The notes: generated by a model from the letters alone, not told the origin. Counted from the stretch's first letter, positions 43,211 through 51,705 are shown. The stretch: 54,894 nt of DNA from Desulfobulbaceae bacterium UBA5611 (GCA_002424635.1 DIKT01000093.1:15293-70186), one strand, 5' to 3'. Program-made: numbers and translations.

Positions 43211-44794
43211 ATGAAAACTAAGCTGGTAAGGCTGTTTTGTTTGATCTTCATTTCGGGTCTCCTGGGCCTTTGGGACGCGTCCACAACATCAGCCGCTAAT
43301 GTTCCGGCGGTGAAAAAAGCCTTCTCAGAAGTCGGCATCAGCGTCGACCACTTCAAGGCTCAACTGGAGAAACGCGGCTTCGAGGTGGCCGAGGGCGGTT
43401 TCCAGCTATGGGGCATTGAGGACTGCCCGGGATCCTTCGACGTGATGGGGACCTGCTACTTCAACAACCCGGCAGCGCCGTATGTCATGGCGGTCGTGCC
43501 TTACTGGGCTGATGAGTTTATCGATCACGCATCCCGGAGTGCATTCGGGCCGACGGATTCCGGCTATGGCACGACCTTCCGGTTTGACCCGAATGAAGCG
43601 ATTGTCATCTTCGGGTTCCTGCCGCCGCAGGCAGCCTACTTCGGGATGCAGAGCTACTCGTTCACACGCAAAGGGGAGTTCCGGACGGACAATGATACAT
43701 ACAAATTCATCAACTCCATCGGCGCCAAGGACGTGTTCTTCCATAGTGCCCCGGGTGATACCGGGCGCATCGGCTCCTTCGGCAGCCTGAGCGACAGCAG
43801 CAACAACGTGGTGATCGAACGGCAGTCAGGCGGAAGCTTCAACGAGTTCCGCTACTTCATCATCACGCCGGACCGGTTTATGGATAAGCAGGTCCGCCAG
43901 GTCCTGCACAAGCTGTCAGTCGAGGATAAGGATATCTTTACCGAGCGCATCCCCTCGAACGTGACGATCGGTCTTGACGCAGACGCCGATGATTTCGTGT
44001 CCGGCATTCGTTATTCCATGCCGGTTGACGGCGGCGAGGAAGGCACACCCTCATATGAATGGAGACACAACCCGACCTTGACGCTTTTGCGGATCCGAGA
44101 TACTCGACCGCACCGGCCGCCTCAGCTTTACCCGGCATGGGAAGACGACAGCCCGGAACCGAGGACCGCGGCACCCGAAGAATATCTCAAACCCTCTCTC
44201 ACCGGTCTGGTTGTGAAAATCAACGAGGCATGGGGGCAGCCTTGCGCCTTGGCCGATTGTTCGGACCGGACCGCACGCTTCATCGATACGCAGTCATACC
44301 CGTTAAACCTGGTCGGACCGCTCTGCGACAATATTGGCATGGACTGTCTCGGCGACACGCAGGACGCCAGTTACCAGTTCCGGGGCGGCTACGGGTTCGA
44401 CAACGGTGAAGTCTATGCCGTGGTGGGAACCCTGGGCACGGCCACCGGAAATGCAACGTACGTTAGCCTGGGAGTCCAGAATTTCCGCCTGCGGCTGGGC
44501 GCCGTGAACGTCGATGGCTCGAAGCTCGTGGGCAGCGCCGACCCGGCCTGGTACCCAGGCGTGGATCACCTGGACAAGCTCTACGTCTACTATTTCACCC
44601 GTGACTGTGCAGGTCTGGAAGAGCTGACCCACGATTTCTGTTATTCCGTACCAGACACAGAGCTCGTGGTTCCGTCCGGCGTCAAGGCTTCATTCGTCGA
44701 GCGTGCCTATCTCCGCCCGGGAACACAGCGGGGGCCTGACTCAACCCTTACTGTCCCATCCGTGGTACTCAAATTTCAGAGGCCCGCACCATAA
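43211..44794 (+). CDS. Exported hypothetical protein, 527 residues
   Basis: A clear signal peptide (LVRLFCLIFISGLLGLWDASTTSAA). The mature part is acidic, rich in Gly, Asp and aromatic residues, with eight or so cysteines in short-range pairs (EDCPGSFDVMGTC, CALADC, CDNIGMDC, CAGLEELTHDFC) suggesting disulfides. Repeated AVVPYWADEF- and FGFLPPQAAYFGMQSYS-like strands point to a beta-rich fold. I do not recognise a family. It is 170 bp upstream of copA, in the same direction, but linkage to copper is unproven. Confidence 0.75.
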   Translation: MKTKLVRLFCLIFISGLLGLWDASTTSAANVPAVKKAFSEVGISVDHFKAQLEKRGFEVAEGGFQLWGIEDCPGSFDVMGTCYFNNPAAPYVMAVVPYWADEFIDHASRSAFGPTDSGYGTTFRFDPNEAIVIFGFLPPQAAYFGMQSYSFTRKGEFRTDNDTYKFINSIGAKDVFFHSAPGDTGRIGSFGSLSDSSNNVVIERQSGGSFNEFRYFIITPDRFMDKQVRQVLHKLSVEDKDIFTERIPSNVTIGLDADADDFVSGIRYSMPVDGGEEGTPSYEWRHNPTLTLLRIRDTRPHRPPQLYPAWEDDSPEPRTAAPEEYLKPSLTGLVVKINEAWGQPCALADCSDRTARFIDTQSYPLNLVGPLCDNIGMDCLGDTQDASYQFRGGYGFDNGEVYAVVGTLGTATGNATYVSLGVQNFRLRLGAVNVDGSKLVGSADPAWYPGVDHLDKLYVYYFTRDCAGLEELTHDFCYSVPDTELVVPSGVKASFVERAYLRPGTQRGPDSTLTVPSVVLKFQRPAP

Positions 44795-44966
44795 GAGACA
44801 AGTTTAGCTGCTATCTCAGATAATGGGATTTTCTGGAATAATCAGTGTCCCGTTTCCCGGTTTGCATCATGCCCGGCCTGGTATTTTTTTGAACAGAACT
44901 GAGGAGTACGGAAGGAAAGGTAATCTCGACGCGCATGATCTGATGTGATGATAAAAGGAGATGATG

Positions 44967-46796
44967 ATGAGGACAGACAAAGACCTTAGCCGGAGGGAAT
45001 TCATCAAGGCCGGCACCACCGGCATCTTCCTGGCCGGACTGCAGTTCACCCTGCCGGCACCTCTATGGGCCCTGACCGCCAACAACGGCATTATTCCGGG
45101 GTCGCCCAGAAATCGCTATGATCTGGCCATTGGCTATTCACCCTTTCAGGTCGACGGCCGCCCTGGCACGGCCACGGCCATCAACGGCACGGTGCCCGGG
45201 CCCCTTATCCATCTGCGGGAAGGCGATGATGTTGAACTGAACGTCACCAACCTGATGATGGATAGCGAACACGTCTCCATCCACTGGCACGGCCTCCTGG
45301 TGCCGTTCCGCATGGATGGGGTGCCGGGAGTGAACTTTGACGGCATCCCGCCCGGTGAGACCTACGAGTACCGCTACCGGGTCAAGCAGGCCGGCACCTA
45401 CTGGTATCACAGCCATTCCGCCTTCCAGGAGCAGACCGGCACCTACGGCCCCCTGATCATCGACCCCCTGGACGGTGAGCCGTTCAAGTATGACCGGGAA
45501 CACGTCATCGTCCTGTCCGACTGGTCCTTCGAGGACCCGGACACCATTTTCCGCCACCTCAAGCTGGTGGGCCACTATTATAATTTCCAGCGCCGCACCC
45601 TGGGGGACTTTGTCGACGATGTACAGGAGCGCGGCTTCAAGGATACGCTGAAGGAGCGCATGGCCTGGGGGCGGATGCGGATGAGCCCGGTGGACCTGCT
45701 GGACGTGACTGCCTACACCTTTACCTACCTGATGAACGGCCACTCGCCGGCCATGAACTGGACGGCGCTGTTCAACCCGGGCGAGACCGTGCGGCTGCGC
45801 TTCATCAACGCCTCGACCATGACCATCTTTGACGTGCGCATTCCCGGATTGGACATGGACGTGGTGATGGCCGACGGCAAGGCGGTGCGACCGGTGCCAG
45901 TCCACGAGTTCCGCATCGGCGTGGCCGAGACCTATGATGTGCTGGTGCGGCCCGGTGAGGATCGCCCCTACACTGTTTTTGCCGAAGCCCTTGACCGTAG
46001 CGGTTATACCCGGGGCACCCTGTCGCCGGAGCCGAACCTCGAGGCGCCGGTGCCGGAGCTCCGCTCCCGGCCGGTGCGGCGCCTGGATGATATCGGCATG
46101 GGCGGGATGGACAAAACCTTTTTCGGCATGGGCGGCGGCAAGATGGACATGAAGAATGGCGGCCGAATGCAGCATGACGGGAAGCAGATGCAGCATGATG
46201 GCGGGGAGATGAAAATGCAGGAGAAAAGCGGCAGTCATTCCTCGCGCCATGATCCAAGGATCCCAGGCCCTAACGGCCCTAAACCCTTCATGCCGGAAAA
46301 GGGCAAATCCAATGTGGCCATGGTGATCATGAACCCAAAATACCGGCTGGATGAACCGGGCATCGGCCTGGGCGAAGACGGCTGGCGGGTGCTGACCTAC
46401 GACGATCTGATTTCCACCGAGCCGCAGATTTACTCGGATGTGGTCGACCGGGAGATGACCGTCAACATCACCGCCAATATGGAACGTTACATGTTCTCCT
46501 TTGACGGTAAGAAGTTCAGCGAGCATCCCGGACCCTATCTTTTCCGCCATAATGAGCGGTTGCGCCTGTTTCTGGTCAACCACACCATGATGGAGCATCC
46601 CATCCATCTCCACGGCATGTGGATGCAGCTGGAGAACGGCGCCGACAAACTGCCCTTTAAACATACCATTCTCACCAAGCCGGGCGAGGTGCTGTCCGTT
46701 TTAATCACACCGATAGAAAAAGGCGATTGGGCCTTCCACTGCCACCTGCTCTACCATATGGAAGCGGGCATGGCTCAGGTTGTTCGGGTTGCTTAA
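44967..46796 (+). CDS. copA: Copper-resistance multicopper oxidase CopA/PcoA
   Basis: About 609 residues. The start is the third of three consecutive ATGs, 6 nt after AAAGGAG. A twin-arginine signal (SRREFIKAG) exports it folded. Cupredoxin domains carry all copper motifs: HWHG and HSH in domain 1, HPIHLHGMW and HCHLLYHMEAGM at the C-terminus. A Met/His-rich insert at about residues 370-430 (FGMGGGKMDMKNGG, MQHDGKQMQHDGG) can bind extra copper. It oxidises Cu(I) or binds copper in the periplasm. It is followed by copB 13 bp downstream. Oxygen use in an anaerobe suggests an aerotolerant lifestyle or a sequestration role. Confidence 0.95.
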   Translation: MRTDKDLSRREFIKAGTTGIFLAGLQFTLPAPLWALTANNGIIPGSPRNRYDLAIGYSPFQVDGRPGTATAINGTVPGPLIHLREGDDVELNVTNLMMDSEHVSIHWHGLLVPFRMDGVPGVNFDGIPPGETYEYRYRVKQAGTYWYHSHSAFQEQTGTYGPLIIDPLDGEPFKYDREHVIVLSDWSFEDPDTIFRHLKLVGHYYNFQRRTLGDFVDDVQERGFKDTLKERMAWGRMRMSPVDLLDVTAYTFTYLMNGHSPAMNWTALFNPGETVRLRFINASTMTIFDVRIPGLDMDVVMADGKAVRPVPVHEFRIGVAETYDVLVRPGEDRPYTVFAEALDRSGYTRGTLSPEPNLEAPVPELRSRPVRRLDDIGMGGMDKTFFGMGGGKMDMKNGGRMQHDGKQMQHDGGEMKMQEKSGSHSSRHDPRIPGPNGPKPFMPEKGKSNVAMVIMNPKYRLDEPGIGLGEDGWRVLTYDDLISTEPQIYSDVVDREMTVNITANMERYMFSFDGKKFSEHPGPYLFRHNERLRLFLVNHTMMEHPIHLHGMWMQLENGADKLPFKHTILTKPGEVLSVLITPIEKGDWAFHCHLLYHMEAGMAQVVRVA

Positions 46797-46809
46797 GGGA
46801 GGCATGCTG

Positions 46810-47664
46810 ATGCATATCAAAACAGTGGTGATTTGTTACTCTCTGTTGTTGCTGCCGGTCGCAGGTCTGGCCGCCGAGGGTTCCTTTGCCGATCCGGAAG
46901 ACCGCGGCTTTCCGGCCGACTACCACGAGGTGGCAACCGATCCCCAGCCGGGGGAGCCCATCCGCAAATATGCCGAGGACGCTCAGGAAGGAGCGCCGCA
47001 GAACTTCGGCGTTCAGTTCGTCCATGACAATACGATTTTTGCCCGCTTTATCGGCGACCGCCTGGAATACCAGAGCCGGGAGAAAGAAGAAGCCCTGCTG
47101 TGGGATATCCAGGCCTGGGTCGGGGCCGACTATCACAAGCTGTGGCTTAAAAGTGAGGGAAGCTGGCTTATAGACCCTGACAAAGTGGAAGAGGCCGAAG
47201 CCGAGCTCCTCTACAGTCGCAACATCGCTTCATTCTGGGATCTGCAGATGGGGATCCGGCACGACTTCAAGCCCGATCCCGACCGGACCTTCGCCGCCTT
47301 CGGCGTCCAGGGGCTGGCGCCCTACTGGTTCGAACTGGAGGCCACCGCCTACCTCAGTGAGGACGGCGACCTGTCCGCCGCCCTGGAAGTCGAATATGAC
47401 CTGCTGCTCAGCCAGCGGCTCATTCTCCAACCCAGGATGGAAGCTGGTTTCGCCCTGCAGGAGGTCGAGCAGTACGGTACCGGCCAAGGCCTCACCGACA
47501 TCGAACTGGGGCTGCGGCTGCGCTACCATTTTAGCCGTGAATTCGCCCCTTATATCGGCATTTCCTGGAGCCGCAAGATAGGCGAGACCGCAAACCTGGC
47601 CGAGGCCGAAGGCGAAGACCAGGAAGTCACCTCCTTTGTGGCCGGAGTGCGGATGTGGTTTTGA
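46810..47664 (+). CDS. copB: Copper-resistance outer-membrane protein CopB/PcoB
   Basis: 284 residues starting at ATG 46810, 7 nt after GGGAGG. A signal peptide (VICYSLLLLPVAGLAAEG) precedes a beta-barrel made of alternating strands, visible as LLWDIQAWVGADYHKLWLKSEGSW, AELLYSRNIASFWDLQMGIRHDF and the terminal EVTSFVAGVRMWF with a C-terminal Phe, the outer-membrane assembly signal. The Met-rich N-terminus of longer CopB proteins is absent. It works with CopA in copper tolerance, possibly by binding or exporting copper. Confidence 0.92.
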   Translation: MHIKTVVICYSLLLLPVAGLAAEGSFADPEDRGFPADYHEVATDPQPGEPIRKYAEDAQEGAPQNFGVQFVHDNTIFARFIGDRLEYQSREKEEALLWDIQAWVGADYHKLWLKSEGSWLIDPDKVEEAEAELLYSRNIASFWDLQMGIRHDFKPDPDRTFAAFGVQGLAPYWFELEATAYLSEDGDLSAALEVEYDLLLSQRLILQPRMEAGFALQEVEQYGTGQGLTDIELGLRLRYHFSREFAPYIGISWSRKIGETANLAEAEGEDQEVTSFVAGVRMWF

Positions 47665-47794
47665 AACTGGCGGAACAGATCCGGAGGCTGGATGATCGGT
47701 ACATCCCATTGGCGCTTGCCGAGCAAGGATAGTCAGGGCAAGCAAAGTCAGGCAAACCCCGCTTTGTAAGATCATCTCGCTGGGTGGCAGCAGA

Positions 47795-47986
47795 TCATAA
47801 GGGTATCTTGAAAAATGAGGGCACCCATAAACCTGTAAAGACGGCAGCACCCGGCCTTAAATCATTGAGCCGTTGTTCCGGCTCCATCCCATTCAATACA
47901 ATAATCAGCAAGCCTGTTTTCTCAGGAGGATACCATCTTTTATTGTTGTTTGGCTGATCGAGTGCGCCAGTATCACTGGTTGCCAT
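47795..47986 (-). CDS. Small hypothetical protein altered by an inserted element
   Basis: 63 residues from ATG 47986, which has TAGGAG 7-8 nt upstream. The sequence (KRWYPPEKTGLLIIVLNGMEPEQRLNDLRPG) looks plausibly coding but unknown. Its last codons come from the 26-bp mobile-element remnant at 47801; without that insertion the frame would stop at once after FTGL. Weak evidence overall. Confidence 0.3.
   Translation of the reverse strand: MATSDTGALDQPNNNKRWYPPEKTGLLIIVLNGMEPEQRLNDLRPGAAVFTGLWVPSFFKIPL
47801..47826. mobile_element. Small inverted-repeat element, 26-bp deletion form
   Basis: Only the two ends of the 141-bp element remain: GGGTATCTTGAAAAAT joined to GGGCACCC. It is flanked by the 4-bp duplication ATAA on both sides (47797-47800 and 47827-47830), so it was a genuine insertion that lost its interior. 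Confidence 0.75.
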
Positions 47987-48081
47987 TTGCCGGCTCCTAC
48001 CGGAAAGCTGGCGTAATCTGAGATGATTGGGGAGCAGGGTTGACAATTGGGGCATTCTTGACTAAGAAAACACCAATTACA

Positions 48082-48222
48082 GGGTATCTTGAAAAATGAA
48101 GATTTTTGTTCAAAATCAAGGCATGTGAAAAATTTTACCGTAGGCATATAGTTGATATTCCGAGGATAAAATTTTGAGTATAACGCCGAGTTTGGGCAAA
48201 AAGACCATTTTTCAAGGCACCC
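48082..48222. mobile_element. Small inverted-repeat element (MITE-like), copy 2, 141 bp
   Basis: Same length and ends as copy 1: GGGTATCTTGAAAAAT and ATTTTTCAAGGCACCC, flanked by TACA on both sides (48078-48081, 48223-48226). The interior is about 80% like copy 1 by eye, keeping the AAAATTTTA / TAAAATTTT inverted pair. Non-coding. It inserted about 90 bp upstream of the methyltransferase reading frame and may have displaced its promoter. Confidence 0.88.
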
Positions 48223-48307
48223 TACAGACCTTGACCTGGCACTCCAAACTGATGAAGAACAGATGAAAAATCATATGAAATCCTGACCACCATCGGACGG
48301 CACCGGG

Positions 48308-49147
48308 TTGTGCCAACTGGATCAAAGCAGTTCAGGCTTGCAAAAAGCCGGAGAGGGCTCTTCTGAGGATTTACAGGGAATCAGAACTGCAATAAGAAAT
48401 AAATATGCCGAGGTTGCTATTTCGGCTGCCGGAAAGTTTCAATACCCAACCGGTAAAGATGGGGCAATTACGCTCGGATATGATCCAGATATTATTAAAA
48501 GCGCTGCCCCCAGCCTGCTTGCATCATTTTGTGGTGTCGGCAATCCATTTTCGTTAGGCACACTCCAGCATGGAGAAATGGTCTTGGATTTAGGTTGTGG
48601 AGCAGGATTTGACTTGTTTGTTGCGAGCAAGCTGGTTGGTGATAGCGGTCGCGTTTATGGAATTGATTTAACAGACGAGATGGTAGCGCGAGCAAAAAAT
48701 AATCTTGCCAACTCCAACAGCTCAAACGTTGAGATTAAGAAAGTAGATTCAGAAAGCATACCGTATCCCGACGATAACTTTGATGCCGTCATATCAAATG
48801 GTGTCATCAATCTTTCTCCCTGTAAGGACATATGCTTCAAGGAGATATATCGCGTACTTAAGCCAGGGGGAAGATTGCAGTTTGCAGATGTTGTCTTGAA
48901 AAGTGCACTGCCTGCCGGCTTATCAGGGAGTCTTGAAGCATGGTCGCAGTGAATTGGTGGTACGGTCCCTGTACGGGATCAGATGAGCTTACTGACAGAA
49001 GCAGGTTTTATTGCGATTGAACATGCCGGAGAGACTGGTTTTTATACATCAAAATATACGGTTGGAGCATTGTTCAGAGCGATAAAACCACTCAGGAGAG
49101 ATGATTTGGATCAGGCTTGTCGATTGCGCGCTATTAAAAGTCATTGA
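48308..49147 (+). CDS. ArsM-like SAM-dependent methyltransferase, probable selenoprotein (in-frame TGA)
   Basis: 279 residues if the TGA at 48950-48952 is read as selenocysteine (residue 215 from TTG 48308). SAM motif I is DLGCGAGFD; then GRVYGIDLTDEMV, SNGVINLSP, EIYRVLKPGGRLQFADV. Translation continues past TGA without break as IGGTVPVRDQMSLLTEAGF ... GFYTSKYTVGALFRAIKP, the normal C-terminus of arsenite-methyltransferase-like proteins, where the TGA position is the conserved Cys of C-[IL]-GGA. A SECIS-like hairpin follows. The Cys in SNC-V of true ArsM is Gly here. The start is uncertain; ATG 48263 is possible only if a second TGA at 48284 is also read. Confidence 0.8.
48964..48980 (+). 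promoter_or_regulatory. Candidate bacterial SECIS hairpin
   Basis: Stem GGTCCC / GGGATC (6 bp, one G-U) with loop TGTAC. The loop begins 17 nt after the TGA and has G at its second position, within the published bacterial SECIS rule (loop 16-37 nt after UGA, G in the first two loop bases). It would bind SelB to insert selenocysteine. Confidence 0.65.
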
Positions 49148-49287
49148 CAGGTCGTTATCGCTTCATTAGGCTGTGTTCTTTTTATAAATACTGTCTGGAT
49201 AGTCACTATTCTTGTCACTTAAACTGTTATCCATCATGTGAATGCTGATGTTATAATGCTGATATCCTTATTGATAATATCATTGCC

Positions 49288-50010
49288 ATGAAAAAAAATA
49301 TCCCCTTAAATGAGCGAATTATTTTCGCCCTTGATGTCTCTTCGCATGAAGAAGCAATGGCGCTCGTTGAAAAATTAGACGGCGAAATTAAATTTTTTAA
49401 AGTCGGTCTGCAACTCTTTTTGGCTGGCTGGTTCAAGACCATTGATGCCATTATCGCGAGGGGCAATAAGGTAATGGTTGATCTTAAATTTTTCGATATT
49501 CCTGAAACCGTAAAACTGGCCGTTGACCAACTTAAAAATCGTGGGGTAACATTTGCGACTGTCCACGGCAATGACCCCATTTTGAGGGCTGCGATCCAGG
49601 ATCGAAATGACCTGAAAATCCTGGCCGTTACTGTCCTTACCAGCTTCGATGAAAGCGATATGATTGAAATGGGGATGACAGGTTCGGTCAAAGACCTTGT
49701 CCTGCTCCGTTCCCGAAAAGCGTTAGAGATCGGGTGTGATGGCGTTGTCTCTTCCGCCTTGGAGGCCCGGCCGCTCCGCGATGAATTAGGCAGTAATTTT
49801 TTGATCGTCACGCCGGGCATCAGACCAGGCGCCAACATTGAAAATGAAGACGACGACCAAAAGCGCATTGCCACCGCCAAAGAAGCTATTTTAAGCGGCG
49901 CCGACCATGTTGTTATTGGTAGACCGATACGAAACAGCAGCGACCCCATAGCCCTGATCAAAACAATAAAAAAAGAAATAGAAGAAGGGCTTGCCCTTGC
50001 CGCTAACTAA
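49288..50010 (+). CDS. pyrF: Orotidine 5'-phosphate decarboxylase PyrF
   Basis: 240 residues, a TIM barrel. FALDV at strand 1, VGLQLF (Lys-phosphate contact), the catalytic DLKFFDIPETV with the Asp-x-Lys-x2-Asp pattern, TVHGND, and the phosphate-binding TPGIRP and IGRPI loops are all present. It converts OMP to UMP, the last step of UMP synthesis. The gene stands alone; other pyrimidine genes are not beside it apart from pyrG 18 kb away. The ATG has no strong binding site. Confidence 0.95.
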   Translation: MKKNIPLNERIIFALDVSSHEEAMALVEKLDGEIKFFKVGLQLFLAGWFKTIDAIIARGNKVMVDLKFFDIPETVKLAVDQLKNRGVTFATVHGNDPILRAAIQDRNDLKILAVTVLTSFDESDMIEMGMTGSVKDLVLLRSRKALEIGCDGVVSSALEARPLRDELGSNFLIVTPGIRPGANIENEDDDQKRIATAKEAILSGADHVVIGRPIRNSSDPIALIKTIKKEIEEGLALAAN

Positions 50011-50043
50011 CCCTGGAACTCTCTAGTGAAATTCCAGTAAACG

Positions 50044-50076
50044 AGCAGGGTACTAATGTATATATTAGACCCTGCT
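50044..50076. repeat. Hairpin downstream of pyrF
   Basis: Arms AGCAGGGT-a-CTAAT / ATTAG-ACCCTGCT with a 6-nt loop, 13 paired bases and one bulged A. It lies 33 bp after pyrF and directly before dispersed repeat copy 2. No T run follows, so it is not a standard terminator. Confidence 0.55.
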
Positions 50077-50150
50077 AGATGCCTTTCCTCCGTGCCTCCC
50101 CTATATTTATTCCTGATTCCTGTTTTGCTCTCCCCTTTTATAACTGAACA
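50076..50150. repeat. 75-bp dispersed repeat, copy 2
   Basis: TAGATGCCTTTCCTC ... ATAACTGAACA, related to 32523-32595. The remainder of this 380-bp gap up to 50390 holds no gene; a weak hairpin ACCGATA/TATCGGT lies at 50256-50283. Confidence 0.55.
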
Positions 50151-50390
50151 AAATAACACTGACCTTGCGCCCCGGTTTTAAAGCCTTCTCTTACCATATA
50201 GCGTAAAAGCCCCTTTTGACTGCAGAGTTTTGATCTGTCATATTTTTCCCATAAAACCGATAATAGCGGCGCTCACTATCGGTATTTCCTATTTGACTAA
50301 TAGTTTTTTATGGGCAAAGATTCCTCAGCATTTGATCTGCTCAGGCAGAGAACGGTTGTTAAGATGAATCGAGAAGAGGAGCTTTACATT

Positions 50391-51686
50391 ATGGACGCAG
50401 AGACTTTTGAGATCAAGGCCTATCCCGAAATGTGGCAGGAACTGGGGATGGATGTCGCCCGTTTTGACAAGATGCGGCTGATGCTGGGCGAGATCTATGG
50501 CAAGACCTTTCTGAGCCAGCAGAACCGCCCGGTCAGGATGGCCTATTTTGACCAAACAATTGCTGAGATCCATGGCGGCCGCATCAAGGAGCTGCTGGCG
50601 GCCAAAGCGGCAGGCCGCCCGGTCATCGGTACTTTTTGTGTCTATATTCCGGAAGAGGTGGTCCTGGCGGCCGGTGGCATCTGTGTCGGGCTGTGCGGCG
50701 GCTCGCAGGGTTCCATTCCGGATGCGGAGAAAATCCTGCCCCGCAACATCTGTCCCATGGTGAAATCAGCCTTTGGCTTCAAGGTTGGTCGTGTCTGCCC
50801 CTATATTCAGGTGGTCGATTTTGTCTATGGGGAGACCACCTGTGATGCCAAGAAAAAGACCTGGGAGATCCTGGACACTATGGTTCCTACTTATGTCATG
50901 GAGATCCCGCAGATGAAGAATGAATCCGACCGGACGATGTGGCTGCATGAGGTCAAAGAATTCAAGGCCAGGATTGAAGAGCTGTCGGGTAAGGAGGTCA
51001 CAGTCGACGAACTGACAAAGGCAGTCAGGGTGATGAATGATAAACGCCGGGCCCTGCAGCGGCTCAATACCTTGCGCCATGCCAAACCGACGCCGATTTC
51101 CGGCAAGGATGTACTGCTGATCGAGCAGATTGCCTTTTATGACGAGCCGGTGCGTTTCGCCGCCGAGGTCAACGAACTGTGTGACGAGCTGGAGCAGCGC
51201 ATTACCGCCGGTGAGGCGGTCCCGAGCAAAGACGCAGTCAGAATCATGGTGGCCGGGGTACCTATGGCCCTGCCCAACTGGAAGCTGCATCATTTGGTAG
51301 AAAGGGCCGGGGCGGTAATCGTCAATGAAGAGAGCTGTATCGGCACCCGCTATTACAAGGATCTGATGGCCGAGGATGGCCAGGATATGGAGACCATTCT
51401 CACCGATCTGACCACAAGATATATGAATATCGACTGTTCCTGTTTCACCCCCAATGATGAACGGATCGATCAGGTGCTCAAGGAATTCCGGGAGTCGCAA
51501 GCCGATGGCATCATTCATTATTCTCTGCAGTTCTGCCATACTTATAACATTGAGGAGATCCGCATCCGGGAGGCTTGTGCCAGGGAGGGTATTCCTTATA
51601 TGTTTATCGAATCGGACTACTCCCCCGAGGATGTAGGCCAGATCCAGACCCGCGTCGAGGCCTTTCTTGAGCAGATCCGTGGCTAA
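50391..51686 (+). CDS. Double-cubane-cluster anaerobic reductase (2-hydroxyacyl-CoA dehydratase D family, YjiM-like)
   Basis: 431 residues from ATG 50391, which has GAGGAG 9 nt upstream; the frame is open to ATG 50310 but without a binding site. Cysteines of the HgdB/BcrB fold are visible in CGGSQGSIPDAEKILPRNICPMVKS and SCIGTRYYKDL and in the C-terminal DCSCFTPND and LQFCHTYNIEEIRIREACAREGIPYMFIESDYSPEDVGQIQTR-type region. Relatives bind a double-cubane [8Fe-9S] cluster and perform low-potential reductions; the substrate is not known. Its ATP-driven activator is the next gene. Confidence 0.88.
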   Translation: MDAETFEIKAYPEMWQELGMDVARFDKMRLMLGEIYGKTFLSQQNRPVRMAYFDQTIAEIHGGRIKELLAAKAAGRPVIGTFCVYIPEEVVLAAGGICVGLCGGSQGSIPDAEKILPRNICPMVKSAFGFKVGRVCPYIQVVDFVYGETTCDAKKKTWEILDTMVPTYVMEIPQMKNESDRTMWLHEVKEFKARIEELSGKEVTVDELTKAVRVMNDKRRALQRLNTLRHAKPTPISGKDVLLIEQIAFYDEPVRFAAEVNELCDELEQRITAGEAVPSKDAVRIMVAGVPMALPNWKLHHLVERAGAVIVNEESCIGTRYYKDLMAEDGQDMETILTDLTTRYMNIDCSCFTPNDERIDQVLKEFRESQADGIIHYSLQFCHTYNIEEIRIREACAREGIPYMFIESDYSPEDVGQIQTRVEAFLEQIRG

Positions 51687-51705
51687 AACCCAGGAAGCTG
51701 AGCAG

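Noticed and set aside
45138..46664. 508-residue open frame antisense to copA
   Set aside because: His/Val/Gln-rich mirror of the copA codons in GC-rich sequence; no motif or binding site.
48308..48952. Methyltransferase as a 214-residue protein ending at TGA
   Set aside because: The conserved C-terminus continues in the same frame past the TGA, so a simple stop gives a truncated enzyme; a nonsense pseudogene remains the alternative.
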